A stretch of 64,000 nucleotides of DNA from Monosporascus cannonballus (GCA_004154925.1 QJNS01000193.1:89119-153118), one strand, 5' to 3'; positions 1 to 16,107 are shown, counted from the first letter of the stretch. Made by a program: numbers and translations. Notes: generated from the sequence alone by a model not told the origin.

Positions 1-3000
1 TAACCTTTTTGTACGGGTCCAACTGTTTTTTGCGATCGGTCTTAGCCTAGGCTGTAATATGGAGTTGTGATGTTAAGTTTTGTATGGCAAACCTTAAGGA
101 TAAGCTTTAAAGATAATTAATTTGTTTTTTAAATAGGTATTTTATTTTAAATTTCATAATAAAACATAATTAAAAATAAAAATTTATAATAAAATTTTAA
201 TAATATTTTTATGAGAGATTAAATTAAGATCTTTGATAATTAATAAATATATATATAGTAAAAATACAAAGTCTTTTAATAAATATTTCTTAATTTAATT
301 AAATTTACAAGATAATTCTTTAATAATTTAGTTTTAAGTAATCATAGTTAGACAATATCGATATTATTATTTATTTACCTTAACTCTGAATTTAATTGAA
401 AACATTAAACATTTTTTATATATACACGTTTTATACGTTAATAAATAGACATTTATTCATTATATATTAAATACTTCTCTTAAATATTATAAGCGGTGTA
501 CGTCTTGCCGTATTAATCTATTATATTACTATAAATAATGCTTATCTGTTTTTAAAATTCTTCAAGTTAATTTTTCAATTTCGTATATCTTTCGTCAAAT
601 TCTTAGTCGTACTACTTTACATTTAGCTTAATCTTAGATTAGATTAATATCCTATTTATTCTTGTTAAATACAGTTCTATTTAATTTTATTAAACGCATT
701 TTTTGAATAAAAATTCAATTACTGTATATTTAGAATATCTTATAAATATTTAGATAATATCGTATTTTAGTATAATTATAATGTATAACTTAAGCTTTTT
801 AAATTAAACTGTTTTAAGGTTTATAGATTTTGACGATATAATATATAATATAAAAAATACATTTCGTTTTTTCGATTAATTAATTAACCTGTCTATTATA
901 AAATATATTATCTCGCATTTTCTATACAGCGTTTGTATAAATTATTATTAATCTTAATAAATGCCCTAATATTGCAATTTAAAGTTTTAGATATTAAAAT
1001 ATTATAATTTTCTTGTTAATATCATTTCTAAATATTCTATAAAATATATTAATTTAATAATTACCTTTATAGTTAATTTACTATATTTCTATTATAAAGG
1101 TTCGAAAAGTAATAATATATTTTAAAATATGTTCTTTTTCTAAAAATAAAAAAAATATTATATAACTCTTTGTTTTTTTATCGCGATCTCCAAAGTAAAC
1201 TTTTAATCTTTTTTTAAAAATTTATACAAGTAAAGAAGAGAATTTATGATGATTCGTTTTGCTCGATATCGACTATTTTAAAATAATCTCCAATACTAGC
1301 TTAAATTAACTTAAAATATTTCTCGTAAAAAAGGCCGTTACGACAAAAACCTTATTTACAGCTTTATTTAAATTCGAAAAATGAAAGTATATTTCTATTT
1401 AAGTGAGGAAATCTCGAATACCTTTTTTTTATAAATTTATAGTTTTTGGTTTTATATCTTAATATAATAATGTAATATAAAATACCCGTAATTTAATGTA
1501 CAAATTATAAATTTATTTTTTGAATTCTTTAAATCTAACTTGAACTTATATAATAATTAAAGGTTAAATATTAAGTAATATCTTGATTAAAAGGATATTA
1601 TTTAAGATTTAAGAATATTATTATAAAATGTTTATAACGTATAATAGCTAAAGATAAAACTTATTATTAAATTCTAATTATATAACTTTATATTAATAAG
1701 AATACTATAGAAACTTCAATAATAAAATATCTTAATAAGATTTGACATTGTTAAGAATATTTTAAATAAAGAAATTATATTACAAATCATGGCTTTTTAA
1801 AATATAAAAATAACTAACATATTTTATTTAATAATTACCGTTTATTACTTATTTTATTATTACAAAACCGCAATTTCTTTAATCATTTTACCCTTTATAT
1901 AACTCTCATCTTGATAATCTCTTTATTTTATATGTTTCTAAATATATCGAAACCATTAGGTTAAAATAATCGCAAAGTATTTTAATAGTTAAATAACTAT
2001 TTTTTAATTTATTTTACGTTATCTTTTTAATATCATACGTAATTATTTTTAACAATATAATAAATACTTTATTTAAGGTTATAATATACTTTATTTTATT
2101 ATAATAAACTTTTGCCGCTTAATTTCGAATTTTGTTTAAATAATATTAAGATTTTTTAAGCTTAATACTAAACTATTAAATATATATTTATTTTACAAAA
2201 TAATAATACGCAGTATATTTCGTAAGTTACTCTTATGTTTTACCTTTAAAAAATAAATCTTTAAATATGTGATTTAATGTAATATTGTATTATTCTCATT
2301 TTAAATATTAATTAAAAATCAAATAAATAAACTATAAAGTTGTTTTAAAACTCCCTTTTCACACTTTTTACAAATCGAGTCATTAATCTCTCTGTTTGTA
2401 ATTTAATATTACGAGTAATTTAGTCAAGATATTATTGTAAGTAAATATATATTTCTTTATTTCTAACTTGTTATAGTATATTTGAACCTTTATTTTTGCG
2501 TTCAAGGTTTCAAAACCTTTTCTTGCCAATTCTGTCTATACAGTACGAAATAATGATTTTAAATACAGCTATTTATTGTTCTATTTTTAAAATCTATGCA
2601 AAACTTTGAAAAACCAAATTCGCTTTAATATTTTACTAAGCAATACAAGGATAAATATATTATTTGAAATTTAATAATATTTTCAAAAAGGTACGTTTAA
2701 GATATAACAGTTAAAAAATATAATTAATTATTAAACTAAAATTACAGATATGTGCATTACTAAAAATCCTATAAAACTCTGTAGATTAAAACTTTAATTA
2801 AGTTTATTTATAATAAAAAGATTTAGGTCATTATATTGCATAAAAAAGATCAATAATGTTCAATATTAAATTACGAAATTTATTTAACCTACTTACCTTA
2901 CGTAATTTTCGATTAAAGGCGAAAGCATTTAACTTTTAATTTGGATTATCTTGCTTCGTTTTTAAATACTATCTTATAACTAGTATTTATTAATAAAACT

Positions 3001-4560
3001 GATATAAGTTTAAAATTTAAATTTTTTCCATTATATTAAATTCAATATATTAAATAATTTTGGAATAATTTTCTTTGCAATTTCAAAACATCATAATACG
3101 ATGTGATGTTTAAGTAATTATTTTATATATTTAATAACATATAACAAGGCAGCATATTTTGTAATCATCTTACTTAATTTGTTTATATAATTATAAAAAA
3201 ACCGAACTGCGCAATTTCGCATTCATTATATTATTAAAATATTTATTAGCAATAGAAAACGTTTTATTTTTAAACTCCATACCGTTGTTCAATTATAACT
3301 TTAAAGATTATAGTTTAAAACCTGTGTTAATTTAGAAATTTAATTTTCAATATAATGTAATTTTATATCGTTAGTTATATAGGCATTAGTAATTAAATCT
3401 CGTGAGGTATAACTTTAACCTGTTTGTTTTTATTAAAACAGTTATTGATTATGTTATTATTTAATAAGTAATTTTAAGATCAGTGAGAATTAAACTAACG
3501 ATAAAATAGTTTATTAAAGGCATAATGATTTGGAATAAGTTTATCGCTTCGATCGATTCGAGTAAATTAGTCTCGTTAATAGATATATTCTTAAGACGTA
3601 ACGCGGTCTTGATTGTTACACTTTAGTAACTATATCGACGCTGTGAACTATTAACAAAATATAGGACAACACATTCTAGAAATGTGGAGTTCAGCTTAGA
3701 GAAAAACGAGGCCGCTACTATTCGAAGTAGAGAATATTAAAAATACAATTTTAAATTTCTTAAACCGTTTTATTGTTCGCTAATATATAGATAAAAAGAA
3801 TACTAATTATATAATACTATAAAAAATTTAATAATACGAATATATATATGTTAATTGTTAAAGCTATTATTAAACCTTATAATAATATTATTTTTACAAT
3901 TTAACCACTTTAATATACAAATCTAACTTAGGACGAATATAATCTTTATATATATTACCAGTTATTTTAGTATATTTTCTGAAAATCTGTTCAAATATTT
4001 TAACAAAATCTTTTAATATTAATCGTAATGATTATTAATCGATTATCGTGCTCAATAAATTTAAACATTGAATTTATCGTGTAAATTATATTGCGTGATA
4101 ATTTTCGATATGTTTCGCTTAGGAAGGAAAATACGAGTTGAACTTATATCTAACTTCAAAAGCTCAGCTTATTATGATTTTAATATTTAAATTTATAATT
4201 ATATATTTTAAATCTTATATTTTTCTAATAGATTGATTAAGAGGAAACTAAATTAACGTTATACAATATTCATTCGTATATCATATATTCGTTATAACTA
4301 TTGAAATATTAAGTTATAAACTTTTTTAAATATAATGTAAATCTCTTAATACATATTTTTATAGTTTGAACTTTTGTCGAAATAACGGTTTTAATTTAAA
4401 TATTAATAATAATGCTTTTACAAAAAGCGCTTTATTTGCATTATTTTTGAAACAAAGAAAAATATACAATATAACTTTTTTAACGAATTATCAAGCAAGT
4501 TATAACATTTAATTTTGATAAAAGCGTATCTGTAAATATATTTAGTGTTACTCTTCTTTT
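1..4560. repeat. RIP-decayed AT-rich DNA, unassigned
   Basis: Very A/T-rich with stops in all frames and frequent TpA, as expected of transposon DNA mutated by RIP. A slightly richer patch near 3540-3720 and the first 100 bases keep some C/G but show no coding frame I can recognise. No gene supported. Confidence 0.7.
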
Positions 4561-4912
4561 TGTTAGGCATTTCACAGTTACCGTTATAGTAACCGAGTTT
4601 CCGGCTATAAGTAACTAAGAAATTCTCCAGATTTTCAGATAAAAGAAGGCAAAGTAATTATATTAATATCATTATACGTACCTTATATTTAGTTATTTTG
4701 TGAAAATACAGCCCCTATAAGGATGAGGCTGGTAGCCGACCAGCCACCGATCAGCCACCGACTCACTTACTAATATAAATCCACTATCTAGCAGCTAATA
4801 AGAAACGCCAGATAGAAGTAACCTACTACACTTATTTCTTGGAATACACTCTGCGACTGGGCGGAGATCACCTTACCTAAGCTTACAGCTGTCTATAATC
4901 TTACATTTAAAC
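4561..4912 (+). repeat. LTR-like sequence, left copy
   Basis: Starts TGTTAGGCATTTCACAG. The first about 147 bases recur in direct orientation at 20306-20452 with mostly C-to-T/G-to-A differences. From about 4690 to 4905 the sequence keeps normal C/G in an otherwise decayed region and holds a TATA-like AATATAAAT; it ends near CTTACA. Start and style fit an LTR, but the right copy does not match beyond 147 bases, so the boundaries and class are uncertain. Confidence 0.4.
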
Positions 4913-7900
4913 GTTATATTTAACAATTATTACAATATAAAAATAGATTTTATATTATATTAAGAAATGTTATTATATATTTAGAAAAGGATGAATTAAT
5001 TTTCGACGTTTAATTTGAATTTATCTATATAAAAGTTAAGTTTTTTTTAATAAAACTAATTAACTTTATAATGGTTTTTAAGAAATAATATAATCGAACT
5101 AATTACATAATTGAAAATAATCGATAAAATCAATTTTTTAAATCTTAAGCTGCGTAAAACATTCGAAAGAATTAATAATTCAAATGTTAACATCATTTAA
5201 AAAATTAAAGCTAGTTTCTTTTGGTTTCAAAGGTAAAATTAATTAATGAAATTGAAAATATTTACTTTTAAAGTATTAAAAAACTGGAAATTTTAAAAAT
5301 TCGTAGGTTTAAAATAGACTTTAACTAAATTAATGTCCGAACTATTAAAATATCGAAATCTATATAAAATAATCCAGAGTAAATAATTTAGCATTTAAGC
5401 TAAAACGAAGATTCATTTTAATTAATTTAATTAATAGAAATAACCGAATTATACGCGCTTTAATATATTTTTTAAAGAAGAGAAATTGCGAGTTAATTAA
5501 GAAGTAATAATTAATTTACGAATTTAAATCTTGGAGGAATCCGTTACGAAAAAAAATAAAATCTACGTAATTAATATTAAATTATTTTTGTTTAATCTAA
5601 ATAAAGTTAAAGGTGACAGATTTGTTATTTTTTATAATTAAATATAAATATGTTATCATAACGTATATTTACAAGATAAAAAATGAAAAATTAAATACAT
5701 ACGATTAACCGAAAATTAGTTATTTTAAAAAATTTGACTTTGATTCCGAAACAACGTTTTTGTAAAATAAAACTGTTAATTGTGCAAAAAACCGTTTTAT
5801 TTTAAGTTACATATAACGATATTATTAATTATCGTATTAAACTAGTTCCAAAATAAATTTTAAAAAAACCTCTGGAATAATTAGCTTAAAAGTAATATAT
5901 TTTTACAAATAACAAAAAAAGGGAATCCGTCAAAGTTAACGTAATAAAGTTATTAAAATATGTAAAAATATGGACACAATCGACCTATTCTTAGGTATTT
6001 ATATATTGATATCAGAATTTATATTTACTTTGTTAATATTTGTATCTTTAGTTTAATAGAAAAAAATGTATTGTCGTATATTTAATGAAAGTAAAAGGTA
6101 AAATAAAAAAAAACCGAATTAAAAGAGAGCTAGAAAATAAACGTTATTTTATAAAACGGGTTTTACGATAGATTAAATGATCAAAATGTTGCAATTTATT
6201 AAACGAATAATAATTACAATAAAAACCAATTTGACTATTAACAATATTTATAATATAACTAAAAATTATAAAAACCATATTAATTTAATTTAAACTTTCC
6301 AATGCATTTGGCAAAATATCAACGATAAAATTAATAACGCAAATAATTATATTATTTTAAATAATAAAAGTGTGATAAATATTTATATTATTTAAACCGA
6401 AATGGTTTTTAACGCTATTTTGGACGATATCGTGAATTTGATCAAAATTTGTAACGTTAAAACGTAATTTATATGTTCGTTAATAAGGGATTTACAGAGA
6501 AATATAAAGAAAATATCCAAAATTATCAAATTGATTTAAAAGTTAAGAATTATATAAATATTTTTATACAAAACCGAATTAAGTCTGCATTACAAAAATA
6601 TAAATGTATATTAAGGATTATATCGTAAATGATATATATTTCGTATATTCTAAAACGTTTAGCGTATTATTACTAATAAACAAAAATTAAAAGTCACGTT
6701 TTATATATTAACAATATAATATTTAATGCGATTGAAAAAAGACTTGTATTCGTTATTTATAAAGAGAATATTTAATGAAAAAAGCGGTGATATTTAAGAC
6801 AATATAAGGCGCGGATTCTTTTAAATTCTCGTTTAAGGTAATTAATCTTAAAAAAAGCGGTACACCTTATGTTTAACAACGAACAAATAATCGAAATTAA
6901 TGAGGTTTTACGAATAAAGACGTAATTATTAAGAAGAATATCGGATTTAAAATTAATTATTAAAATTAATATTAATATACGATTAATTAACGTTTATATA
7001 AATATTTTAAGGTTTATAATTTTAATCGATTAAAAATAAATAACAAAATAAGTTCAAAACTTAAGGTTTTTTAGAAATTCATTTGATTTACTTTAAATGG
7101 GTTAATTCGAAACCGTTTATCGATATTTAGGTTGAATTTAATTTTTATATAAAAGGTTAAATTCAAAATATATAAATAGTCATTTCGTCGTAAAATCTCA
7201 TATGATTAATAGTTTTAAGTTTAAAATATTATTAAATGATAAGTTGTTATTAAACACAAAGTTGAAATTAAATTTGTTTAAAAATTATAGTTTTCGATTA
7301 ACTGTTAATATAAATACAAAAAGAAAACGTTTTAAAATAATAATGTTAAAAGCGATCCGACAAGAACTTATTGTAATTTATATAATAATAATATTTACCA
7401 TAATAACGGCTGTTATTAACGTTAATTACGCTGGATTTCCTAAATTAATTAATAAGAAAAACCGAATAATTTAACCTTTATGTATACCGGCGAATTACTC
7501 GGATGTACTTAATTTTACTTTTAATATATCTAATTTTAAAATGCTTATTTTTTAAGATTCTAGAATATAACTATTTATTATGCGGGAAAACAAAAAGTTT
7601 AATACGATATATAATAATGTTGGCGATAAAAAGCCTAGTTAACAAATTAATATAACGTTAATGAATATTAAACACCCGAATTTATTTTATAAAGATAAGT
7701 TGATTTCATTAAAAAAATTAATAACTTTATTGAAAAGGGAGAAAATAATACCAAATAAATAAAGGTTTAATTTTCGATTTCTATATTTTTATAAGGTATT
7801 ATAAAGCTAATAAATATTCCCTTAATTAAGTTTAGAAATAACGCTATTATTACAAATTACAATCATTTAATCGATAAATACAATACGTCAATTAATTGAT

Positions 7901-9640
7901 AATTATAATATTTTTCAAAACAAAAGTATACTGCTAATAGTCTAAAAATATAAAATACGTATCGATTTCGTTAAAAAAATACAAATAGTTTATCTTAATT
8001 ACAATATACTCATTAACCGTTAAAAATGTTATTTTCTAATAGAAAATACGAGGTATTATATACCAAACAGAAAATAGCGTTTTAGAACGATTTTATTTTA
8101 ATAATAGTCCTAGCTTTCGTTAAAAGAATAAACGATAAATATAAAAAAGGCCGCGTAATAATTAAGGTTTAACGTTTAAAAAATCGTAATATCCGATGTA
8201 AACATGTTATCTAATTAAAATAATATTTTGGACAACAGAGCTGGTAAAATATAGTTGAATATTTTCTCTTCAATTTCTTAATATTTTATACGTATAGAAT
8301 ATTAAAACTGTATAATACTAATTAATTTCCAGAAATTAAAAAGGCTGAATATAATATGAATAAGTTATTATAACTTTTTTATATTTGCTAAACTATTTAT
8401 AAATATATTACCTTTCGTAAATAAATGTTTTATCCGTGTTTATGTTAAGTATATTATCGTTTTAAATAATAACTTTAATAAATATATAACATATTTATAG
8501 GTTGTATTAAATATATTTATTGAAACGTAAATATATGAAAATGTAAAGAACTCTTAATTAATTTCCTAGGAACCACTGTATTTAGTTATAATATTAACGG
8601 AAACGAAATATTCAAAATAAATAACTGAATTCATATTCTTAAGAAATTAGTATTTTTTAATATATTAAATATTTTAAATATTTATTTATATAAAATAATA
8701 AAGTTATATAAAACAATCGTGTCGTATAATATTAAAATAACGCTTTTTAAAGGCAGAAAATATAAGTTATTTGCAATGTTTAAGAATTTACGAATTTTAT
8801 TAATTAACATATTAAAGTAAACGAAATAAACGCGTATTTTTAAGATTAAAAATATCTTTATAACAAAAAAAACCTGGAAAATACTGTAAATATATTTATA
8901 TATCTAATACAAAACTTATTACTGTTAAAAAGATATATCTTTTTTATAATAAACGTTCATAAAAATCTATGCGGCATTATAGTTTTTGATTAATTAACTA
9001 ATAAAGTATTGAAATTATCCTCAGAAAAACCAAATATAAAATAAAATTAAATTTCTTTTATTTTTATTAAAGTTAATTTTTAGTACGGAAAAAGATACGG
9101 ATTAACCGAAAGAAAAACAATAACGTTATTATATACATATATAAAATTACGAGAATTCGTTTAATTTAATTCATTTTTAATAAAGATTTTATTAATTACA
9201 TTCTTTATAAGAAACTATTACATATATATCGGTATTTACAATAAACGTTAATGGAATCAATTTGGAATTAATTAATATAATTATTTATTCTTTATAATTT
9301 TATATAAAAATATGTTATATTCAAAAACAAACTGAACGTAATACTAAACGAATTATTTTTATTATTTACGATAATTACCAACCAAAATGTTAGAGAATTA
9401 CAAGAATCGAGCCAATTAAATAATATATAGAGCGATATTAAGGTTTAATATTTCTTATCCAAAATATTAGTTTGTATATATTTTGGTTTTGAAAATAAAT
9501 TAAAACGTATATTATAAAAAGAAATAATCGAAATAATTCATGTAACTATATTTACATCTTGTTATAAAAGGTGGAAATAAATAAACGGAAAAAATAAGAA
9601 TATAAACTATTTAAATTACAAAATAACCTTTTTATTATAT
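4913..9640. repeat. RIP-decayed AT-rich DNA, unassigned
   Basis: No intact frame. Conceptual translations contain many stops and I could not match any transposon motif with confidence. If 4561 and 20306 are LTR ends, this would be the left internal half of that element, split by the Gypsy insertion at 9646. Confidence 0.6.
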
Positions 9641-9645
9641 TGGGT

Positions 9646-10029
9646 TCTAATGGCTAAGAGGTTTAACCAATTATTAAACCTTAGTCGTACGGGTTTATAT
9701 TAACAGGAGTATCGTGGAACTTTGTAGCAATAAGATAACTTAATTACGTTTATTAATACTAAGGTGCAAATGTTATTTTATAAACGATTAATATTAATAA
9801 GTGTTGCAAGCTGAAGTTATTTAAACTATGGAAATAATAAGCGTATTATATTCGGTTTTCCCAGTTTTGACGAGCCTGGCTTTATGGGCTTTGCGATAAA
9901 TCCTATTGAATCTGGCTTTATGGGCTTTACGATAAATCCTGTCGAACTATTACGTAACTTAACCTATATGGCTTAGTTATTTTCTTATTATAACCGTTTT
10001 ACAAGGCCGTAGCCTGTTGGATTATAATA
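9646..10029 (-). repeat. Gypsy 1 LTR, 3' copy (384 bp)
   Basis: Two 36-bp tandem units (9872-9943, each holding CTGGCTTTATGGGCTTTRCG) lie in the LTR. The other LTR has three, which accounts exactly for the 36-bp length difference. Confidence 0.88.
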
Positions 10030-12829
10030 CGATTTTCCCTTTCTATAATTTTCGTTTCGAAGATTGTTTTTTCTTTTTCTTTTTTTGTAAATTTTCTTTT
10101 GTTATTATATCGAGTTGCATTAAAAACCGATTAACAAAAAACGAAAAAGCGTAATAACTTCCTTAAATTTATTACTTTTCGGGCTATGAATATACCTATG
10201 TATTCGTATTATATTTGTCGCGGGTTATTATTTTATCGTATTTTTTCGTCGGATTTTTCCCGGCGCAAAAAATGCGTAATGCGGAATTATGGCCTTTGTA
10301 ACGTAAACGGGGGGGTTTTTTTTTATTATCTTAAAAAGTTTGTTTCGAACTACCTTAAAGTTAAAACGGAATTTGAAAAAATTAAGAAAAAAGCGGAATA
10401 AATACAGGCCAAGGTTCGCCGTTTTCGAAAACAAAAGAAATTATGGACCGATCGTATAGTACGTATATTATCGTGCAGATTTCGGTCATTAAAAGAATTG
10501 GATAAGTTGGAGCGTTAAGAAAAACAAGCCGAACTGGAGGCCGCCAAGGCTACATTAATAAAGGCTATTCTTTTTCTCGATTGGTCCTACCTAGAATCTA
10601 CTAATTGATCGTCCGTTAACTGGGGGATTTTTAACCTTGCCGATTTCGGCGTTGTTAATAAAATCTTTTTAATAGATGTTAGGTATTAATAAGATTTTTG
10701 GCGGGTTTTTAAGTGTTCTCGAAATCCGGGTACTTTTTTTATTTAATTAAGTACTGGGTAAATCCGTTTTATTTTCGCATATCGAAAACTTTTTTCATTT
10801 CGTAGATTTGTTCGTCTTTTATTTTTAAGTCGTTTTATGCTGTATATACCTTAATTATATCTTCTATTAATTTTAATAAAGAAATATGAAAATTTAGATG
10901 GAATTTGATTTTTAATAAAAATTCTAATTAATAATTATTTTTTAGGATTTCCTTGAAGATTTTGTATAAACCGATATATTTAAAATCGAGTTTTTTATTA
11001 AGTGGTTTTGATTAAAGTTTTTTTTGTAATAAAGAAGATTATTTTCTCCTTTTCGAAAGTTAATTTCTTTTTATTTTCTTTTAATTATAATATTTATTTA
11101 TTTAATAACGTACGAATTTTAGGTTTATTTTTAATTTTTTAAAATAATTATCGTAATTTTTCTAATATAAGAATTATTTTAATGTTAATTGGATTATCGT
11201 TGTATATCTTTTGGTATACCTTTAGAATAAAATCAAAATTTACGTTCGCAAATATTATTTTAATATTTTTTGATAATTGGTATTATAAATTAATTATACG
11301 ATTAGGAATTTTTCAATTTAATTATATTGTTCGTAATTAATATAATAAGTAAGTTTTTAGAATTTACTTCATCTGTTTTATTTATCCGCTTGTTTAAGGT
11401 TTAAATACGTTAAATAACTTATTGTTTAAGCCGATTTATGCTATAAGGCTTTGCTAAAATTTAAATACGAATATCGATCATTTATTTAAAATACGTTTTA
11501 TTAATAATCCGTATATTTCGAAAATATATTTAACAGAATTATATGCTATTTGTTCGGTATTTATATTTTAATAATATTGTAAAAAATAGAAAAAATTCGT
11601 AAATTGATCGACAATTACGAAAATGCTATTATAATATATTCCTATAACTGGAATTCTTAATATTAAAAATTTAATAATAAAGTCGAATCTAATTAAATAT
11701 TATAATTGTTTTATAATTGATAATAGTTGTAATTTTCCGTATAACTTATATTATCGAACTTTCGTTTTCGCGTAAATATTATATTAGTATATAACTTTTT
11801 ATACCGGTAATTTTATTTTAAGAAAGGAATATATATATTAAAGCCGTTTTAGGGTTTTATAAATCTCTGGATATCCGTATAATTAATATTCGTATATTTT
11901 TCGTATTAAATCCATTTAATAATTTTCTAGAATTTATATTTTATTTCGTTTGGTATTTTAAAAGACCGTAATTATATTGCTAGATTTTCTGGTATATATT
12001 AAAAGGTATTACTCAAATTATTATAATTTGTTACGGGCGTAAATATTTTTCTATAATAATATCGAAAATTATATTGCTAATTTTAACTAATTTCTTTCGA
12101 AGTTTGGCCGTTTGCTTAAGGTATTTACTTTGTTATTTTCTAAGTTCTTTTTATGAATAATAACGAAGTCGAAATTCGCCAATTTTTCCGTATAACGAAG
12201 TTATTGTCTTATAAGTTCTCTGGTTATGGTAAACCGGGTAAGATTTTGATAATCTGTATAAACCTTAATCTAGTATAAGTTTTTTTTAGGAAATATCTAA
12301 ATTTTCGAAATATTATAATAATGGCCATAAATTCCTTATTTGGATTACCGTAATTAAATTCCGGTTTTTTTAATATATACGAAAAAAATATAATAAGATA
12401 CAATTTGTCTTAATTATTTCGTTATTTAATTATTATCTTTAACGCATAATTCGAAATATCGGTTTTTCATTTAACGGGACGGTTTAAATGGTATATAATT
12501 AATATTGGTTCGCTGGTAATCGTATTTTTAATATTCTGAAATACTTTTTCTTATTTGGCGTTTATTTAAACTTTTTTTTCGTAAAATTCGTTAAAGGTAT
12601 AATTATTCTAATAAAACTTTGAATAAACCTTTTATAATAATTACTAAATTCAAAAAATACTTATTTTTTTTATTCGTAACTAACGTTTGTTATTTTATAA
12701 TTATAATAATGTTTTGGAATTTATCGTAATATGTTCTGGAATAATAATATATTCTAGATATTCCATTTTCTGCACGTAAAATTAATTGTTTTTTGCGTAA
12801 ATTAATAACTTTACGTTGTGTAAAATTTG

Positions 12830-12940
12830 AAGAATTTTATAAATATGTTTTACGTATGCTTTTTCCGTTTTTAAAAAGCTAAAAATTTCGTCGAGATAAC
12901 AAATAACGAAAATATCGAGGTAATCTCGTAATATATAGTT
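12830..12940 (-). pseudogene. Gypsy reverse transcriptase core (decayed)
   Basis: The minus strand reads, with few stops, YLDIFVICYLDEI followed by a KTEKEH-like and a KMEYLEYII-like segment. This is the catalytic palm region of Ty3/Gypsy RT; the second Asp of YLDD has become Glu. It fixes element orientation as minus. Confidence 0.75.
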
Positions 12941-15900
12941 TATTATCTATTAGAAGGTTATTGGTACGTTCGTAAATCCTATTAACGTAATTAAGTACTT
13001 AAATAATCCGTATTTCGTTTTAAAGCTTATTTTTTATTCGTAAATTTTGATTTTAATAAAGTTATATTTATTTTTAAAATTAAATGTTCTAAATTATTTA
13101 GTTCCGTAAAATCAGTTTTTTATCTCTATAATTAAGGGTAATAATATTCGATTTTTAATAATAATATCGTTCAATTAACGATAGTTAATTATAAGTTGCA
13201 ATTTTCTATTTTTTTAATTCAAAAAACATAGGGTATTTTGCTGGTGATTTCGAAGGTCGAATTCATCCTTTTTATAACCTATTTTCCAGGTAATTTCTGA
13301 AAATGCGTAATTTATTTCCGCTAAGGTTGTAAATAAGGTAAAATTTCGTCGAAAACTTTTCCGTAAGGATTATTTTATAATTTTATTTGTTATATTTTGA
13401 TAATTTCGTATTAAGTCATTTTTTGAAAAGCTATTTATATATATAATATTATGGTTATATATTAGTTAGATTGTTTGATTTTTGGGGTATTGTTTTAGAT
13501 CTTTATTTAATTTTTCTGATTTTGTTTTGATAATAATAACGATACGTCGTATTTTTCTTTAATACTCGTTTTCTTTTGTATTTTGTTCCTTTAGGTAATA
13601 AGGTTTTTGTCGTATCCTTATACTTCTATTTGTCGTTATTATCGATCAAATATTAAGATCTTAATTTTTTATTTATTTATTAATAGGCTATAAGGCGAAT
13701 TGTATTTAGCTAATCCCGTTATTAATTAAGATTTCGTACCAACGTATTTATAGTAATCCTAAGATTATATCGTAATTCTTAAATAAAATAATATCGAAAT
13801 TAACTATTTAATATTATCCGTAAATAAAAATCTCGAAATAATTAATTTTCCGTATACTTTTTTCGTTACTATAAGCGAATTCCTAATTTTCGGTATTCGT
13901 TATTGTATAAGGTTTTAATTTATATCTCTATAATAATCTAAATTTATTAACCATATTTGGTATAATGTACTTCCCACCCAGAATTCTGTAATTTATTGTT
14001 ACAGTATATTAGTACGTTTTTACTCGTATATTTAAGGTAATAAGAATATTAACGTTTTTTATCGTCGCGTTTAAAGCCTTTTTGGAATTCTTTTTTAATT
14101 TTTTTAGTTTTCGTTATTTTGCGGCTTTTTTTACAGATAACCTCTGCCTCTTAATTTCTATTCGAATTTATCGAACTTTATTTCTATTTCTTTATTTAAC
14201 GCGTTCAATTATTATATTTGTCGTTATTACCGGGCTATTATTTTTTCAAAGTATTTTAATTATTTTTGATTTTGCTGTAATTATTTTTCTTTATCGAACA
14301 AATTATTTTTTATAATTAGGCTTATATTTTATTATGTGTCGTTTTAATTATTATTGCAGAAATCCTTTATAAATTAACGTATTTTTTTCTTAATAACTTT
14401 TTTTATAAGTTTTTATAATAAATGCCAATTGAAAATAGAAATTTGTAATAATTTCTTAGTAATGTTTTTCATTACATGCTAAATTAATTACTTTTTCGTT
14501 TGGTAGTTATATTACTAGAAATAATAAACGGGGTTTTCTTGCGGGTATTGTTTTTTTCGAGCCAGTATTTTATTTTAGCTAATTGTTAAATATTTTCTGG
14601 GCTTATAAATCGAAAGTATTAATATTATTATTTATCGTTTTTATTATTTCCGATACGGTTTGGAAAATCGAATTTTTCATAATATATGCGGGTAATCCGT
14701 CCGTAAATATATTATTTCCTTTCTTTGCAATCGGGATATTTTCCTCGTCGACAATATATGGTATGCATTTTGCCGTATCGATTAAGGGTTCCGAAACAGA
14801 TTTTTTATATAATTCTAATATTCGCGGAATTATTTTTATAATATTTTTTATTATATTCGTAATATTTATTAAGCTAGTTTTCTGGTTTTTTTTATTTTGT
14901 ATTGGACTTTTCGCCACAAAGCATTTGGTATATATTTAGGCTAAATTATGTTAATAAATTTGCTTTTATTTTTTTGATTTTCTCTAGATTATTTCTTAGG
15001 TATAGGTTTTTCGTTATTTTAACGGAGTTTTTTAGATACCTTGTATTATACTGCCTTATATCCTATTTTCTTACAATTATAATATTTCGTCTAGTTCTAG
15101 GTTTTCTTATAAATAGCTTTTAGTTTTATAGGTCCTAGTTCTGTACCGTAAAAAGTATTACTGCGTCGAAAAGCGTTGATATTAGCCGTATATCGGGGTT
15201 TATTATTATTATTTCCTTTAGCACCTTTAATGCGTTATGCGTATTATCGATCGTCGATCTTAATTATTATAACGATATAATCCGATAGATAATTAGACCG
15301 ATTAAGTTTAAAAAATTCCTTTTATATTTTTTTTCATGCAGTCGAAAAACCTGGTTATTAGTATATTTTGTTCGTAGTTTAATTTAGCACTTAATTAAAT
15401 TAGCGTACTGCCGTAATTAGATACGGATCTTTTTTGTTGTAATTACTGGATTTATATTTTAGTTTTTGTTTTTTCGTTTATTATTCCCAAAGTTTTCGTT
15501 AATACTTATTCGAATTAGTCGTAATTGCTGTAAATTTTTATTACCCTTGGGTTTTGTTATTTAACCGGTAAAATAACGTATTTTCGTTTAGCGGATTTAA
15601 ATTAAATAGCTGTATTTCCGGTAAATCGATCGATTGCGAAGTTAATTCACATAGTAAATGTAATTAGTCCAATAAGAAAATATTCGAAATATGTTTATTA
15701 TTAAATTAAAAATAATTATAGCTTAGTTAAAATTCCGTTAAAAAGTTTTGGCTTAGAAGGTTTAAGGAGTTTTCCTGGTTCTTTGGTAAAGTTCAGCTAA
15801 ATAACCTAATTTGTTCGAAAGGGCTTCCCAATTTCGGGAACTTTTTTTTAAGCTTTTTATAGACGGCTTAAAAGGACGTCGTAAGATTATTATTATCTTT

Positions 15901-16107
15901 TTAAAGTTGGAAAATGTGTTCGTTTATAGCATCTAGGCGTCGAAAAACTTTTTCGCCAAAAAAGAGAGGTTATTTTTTGGGACTTTATTCCAGTGTCCGA
16001 GTAATTAAAGATTTAGTAAGTAAGTTATTCGGGCTATTTGCTAATAGATATAATGTTGGCGATATTGCTCAGAAATTGACGATATTATTAAATAAAAATT
16101 TGTAACA

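Noticed and set aside
7202..7474. 90-codon open frame in AT-rich DNA
   Set aside because: Amino-acid make-up is only what A/T-rich DNA gives (Ile, Lys, Asn, Leu); no motif, no context, inside decayed repeat.
14082..15123. Phe/Ile-rich open frames that look like membrane proteins
   Set aside because: They lie on the antisense strand of Gypsy element 1; T-rich DNA gives hydrophobic translations by default.
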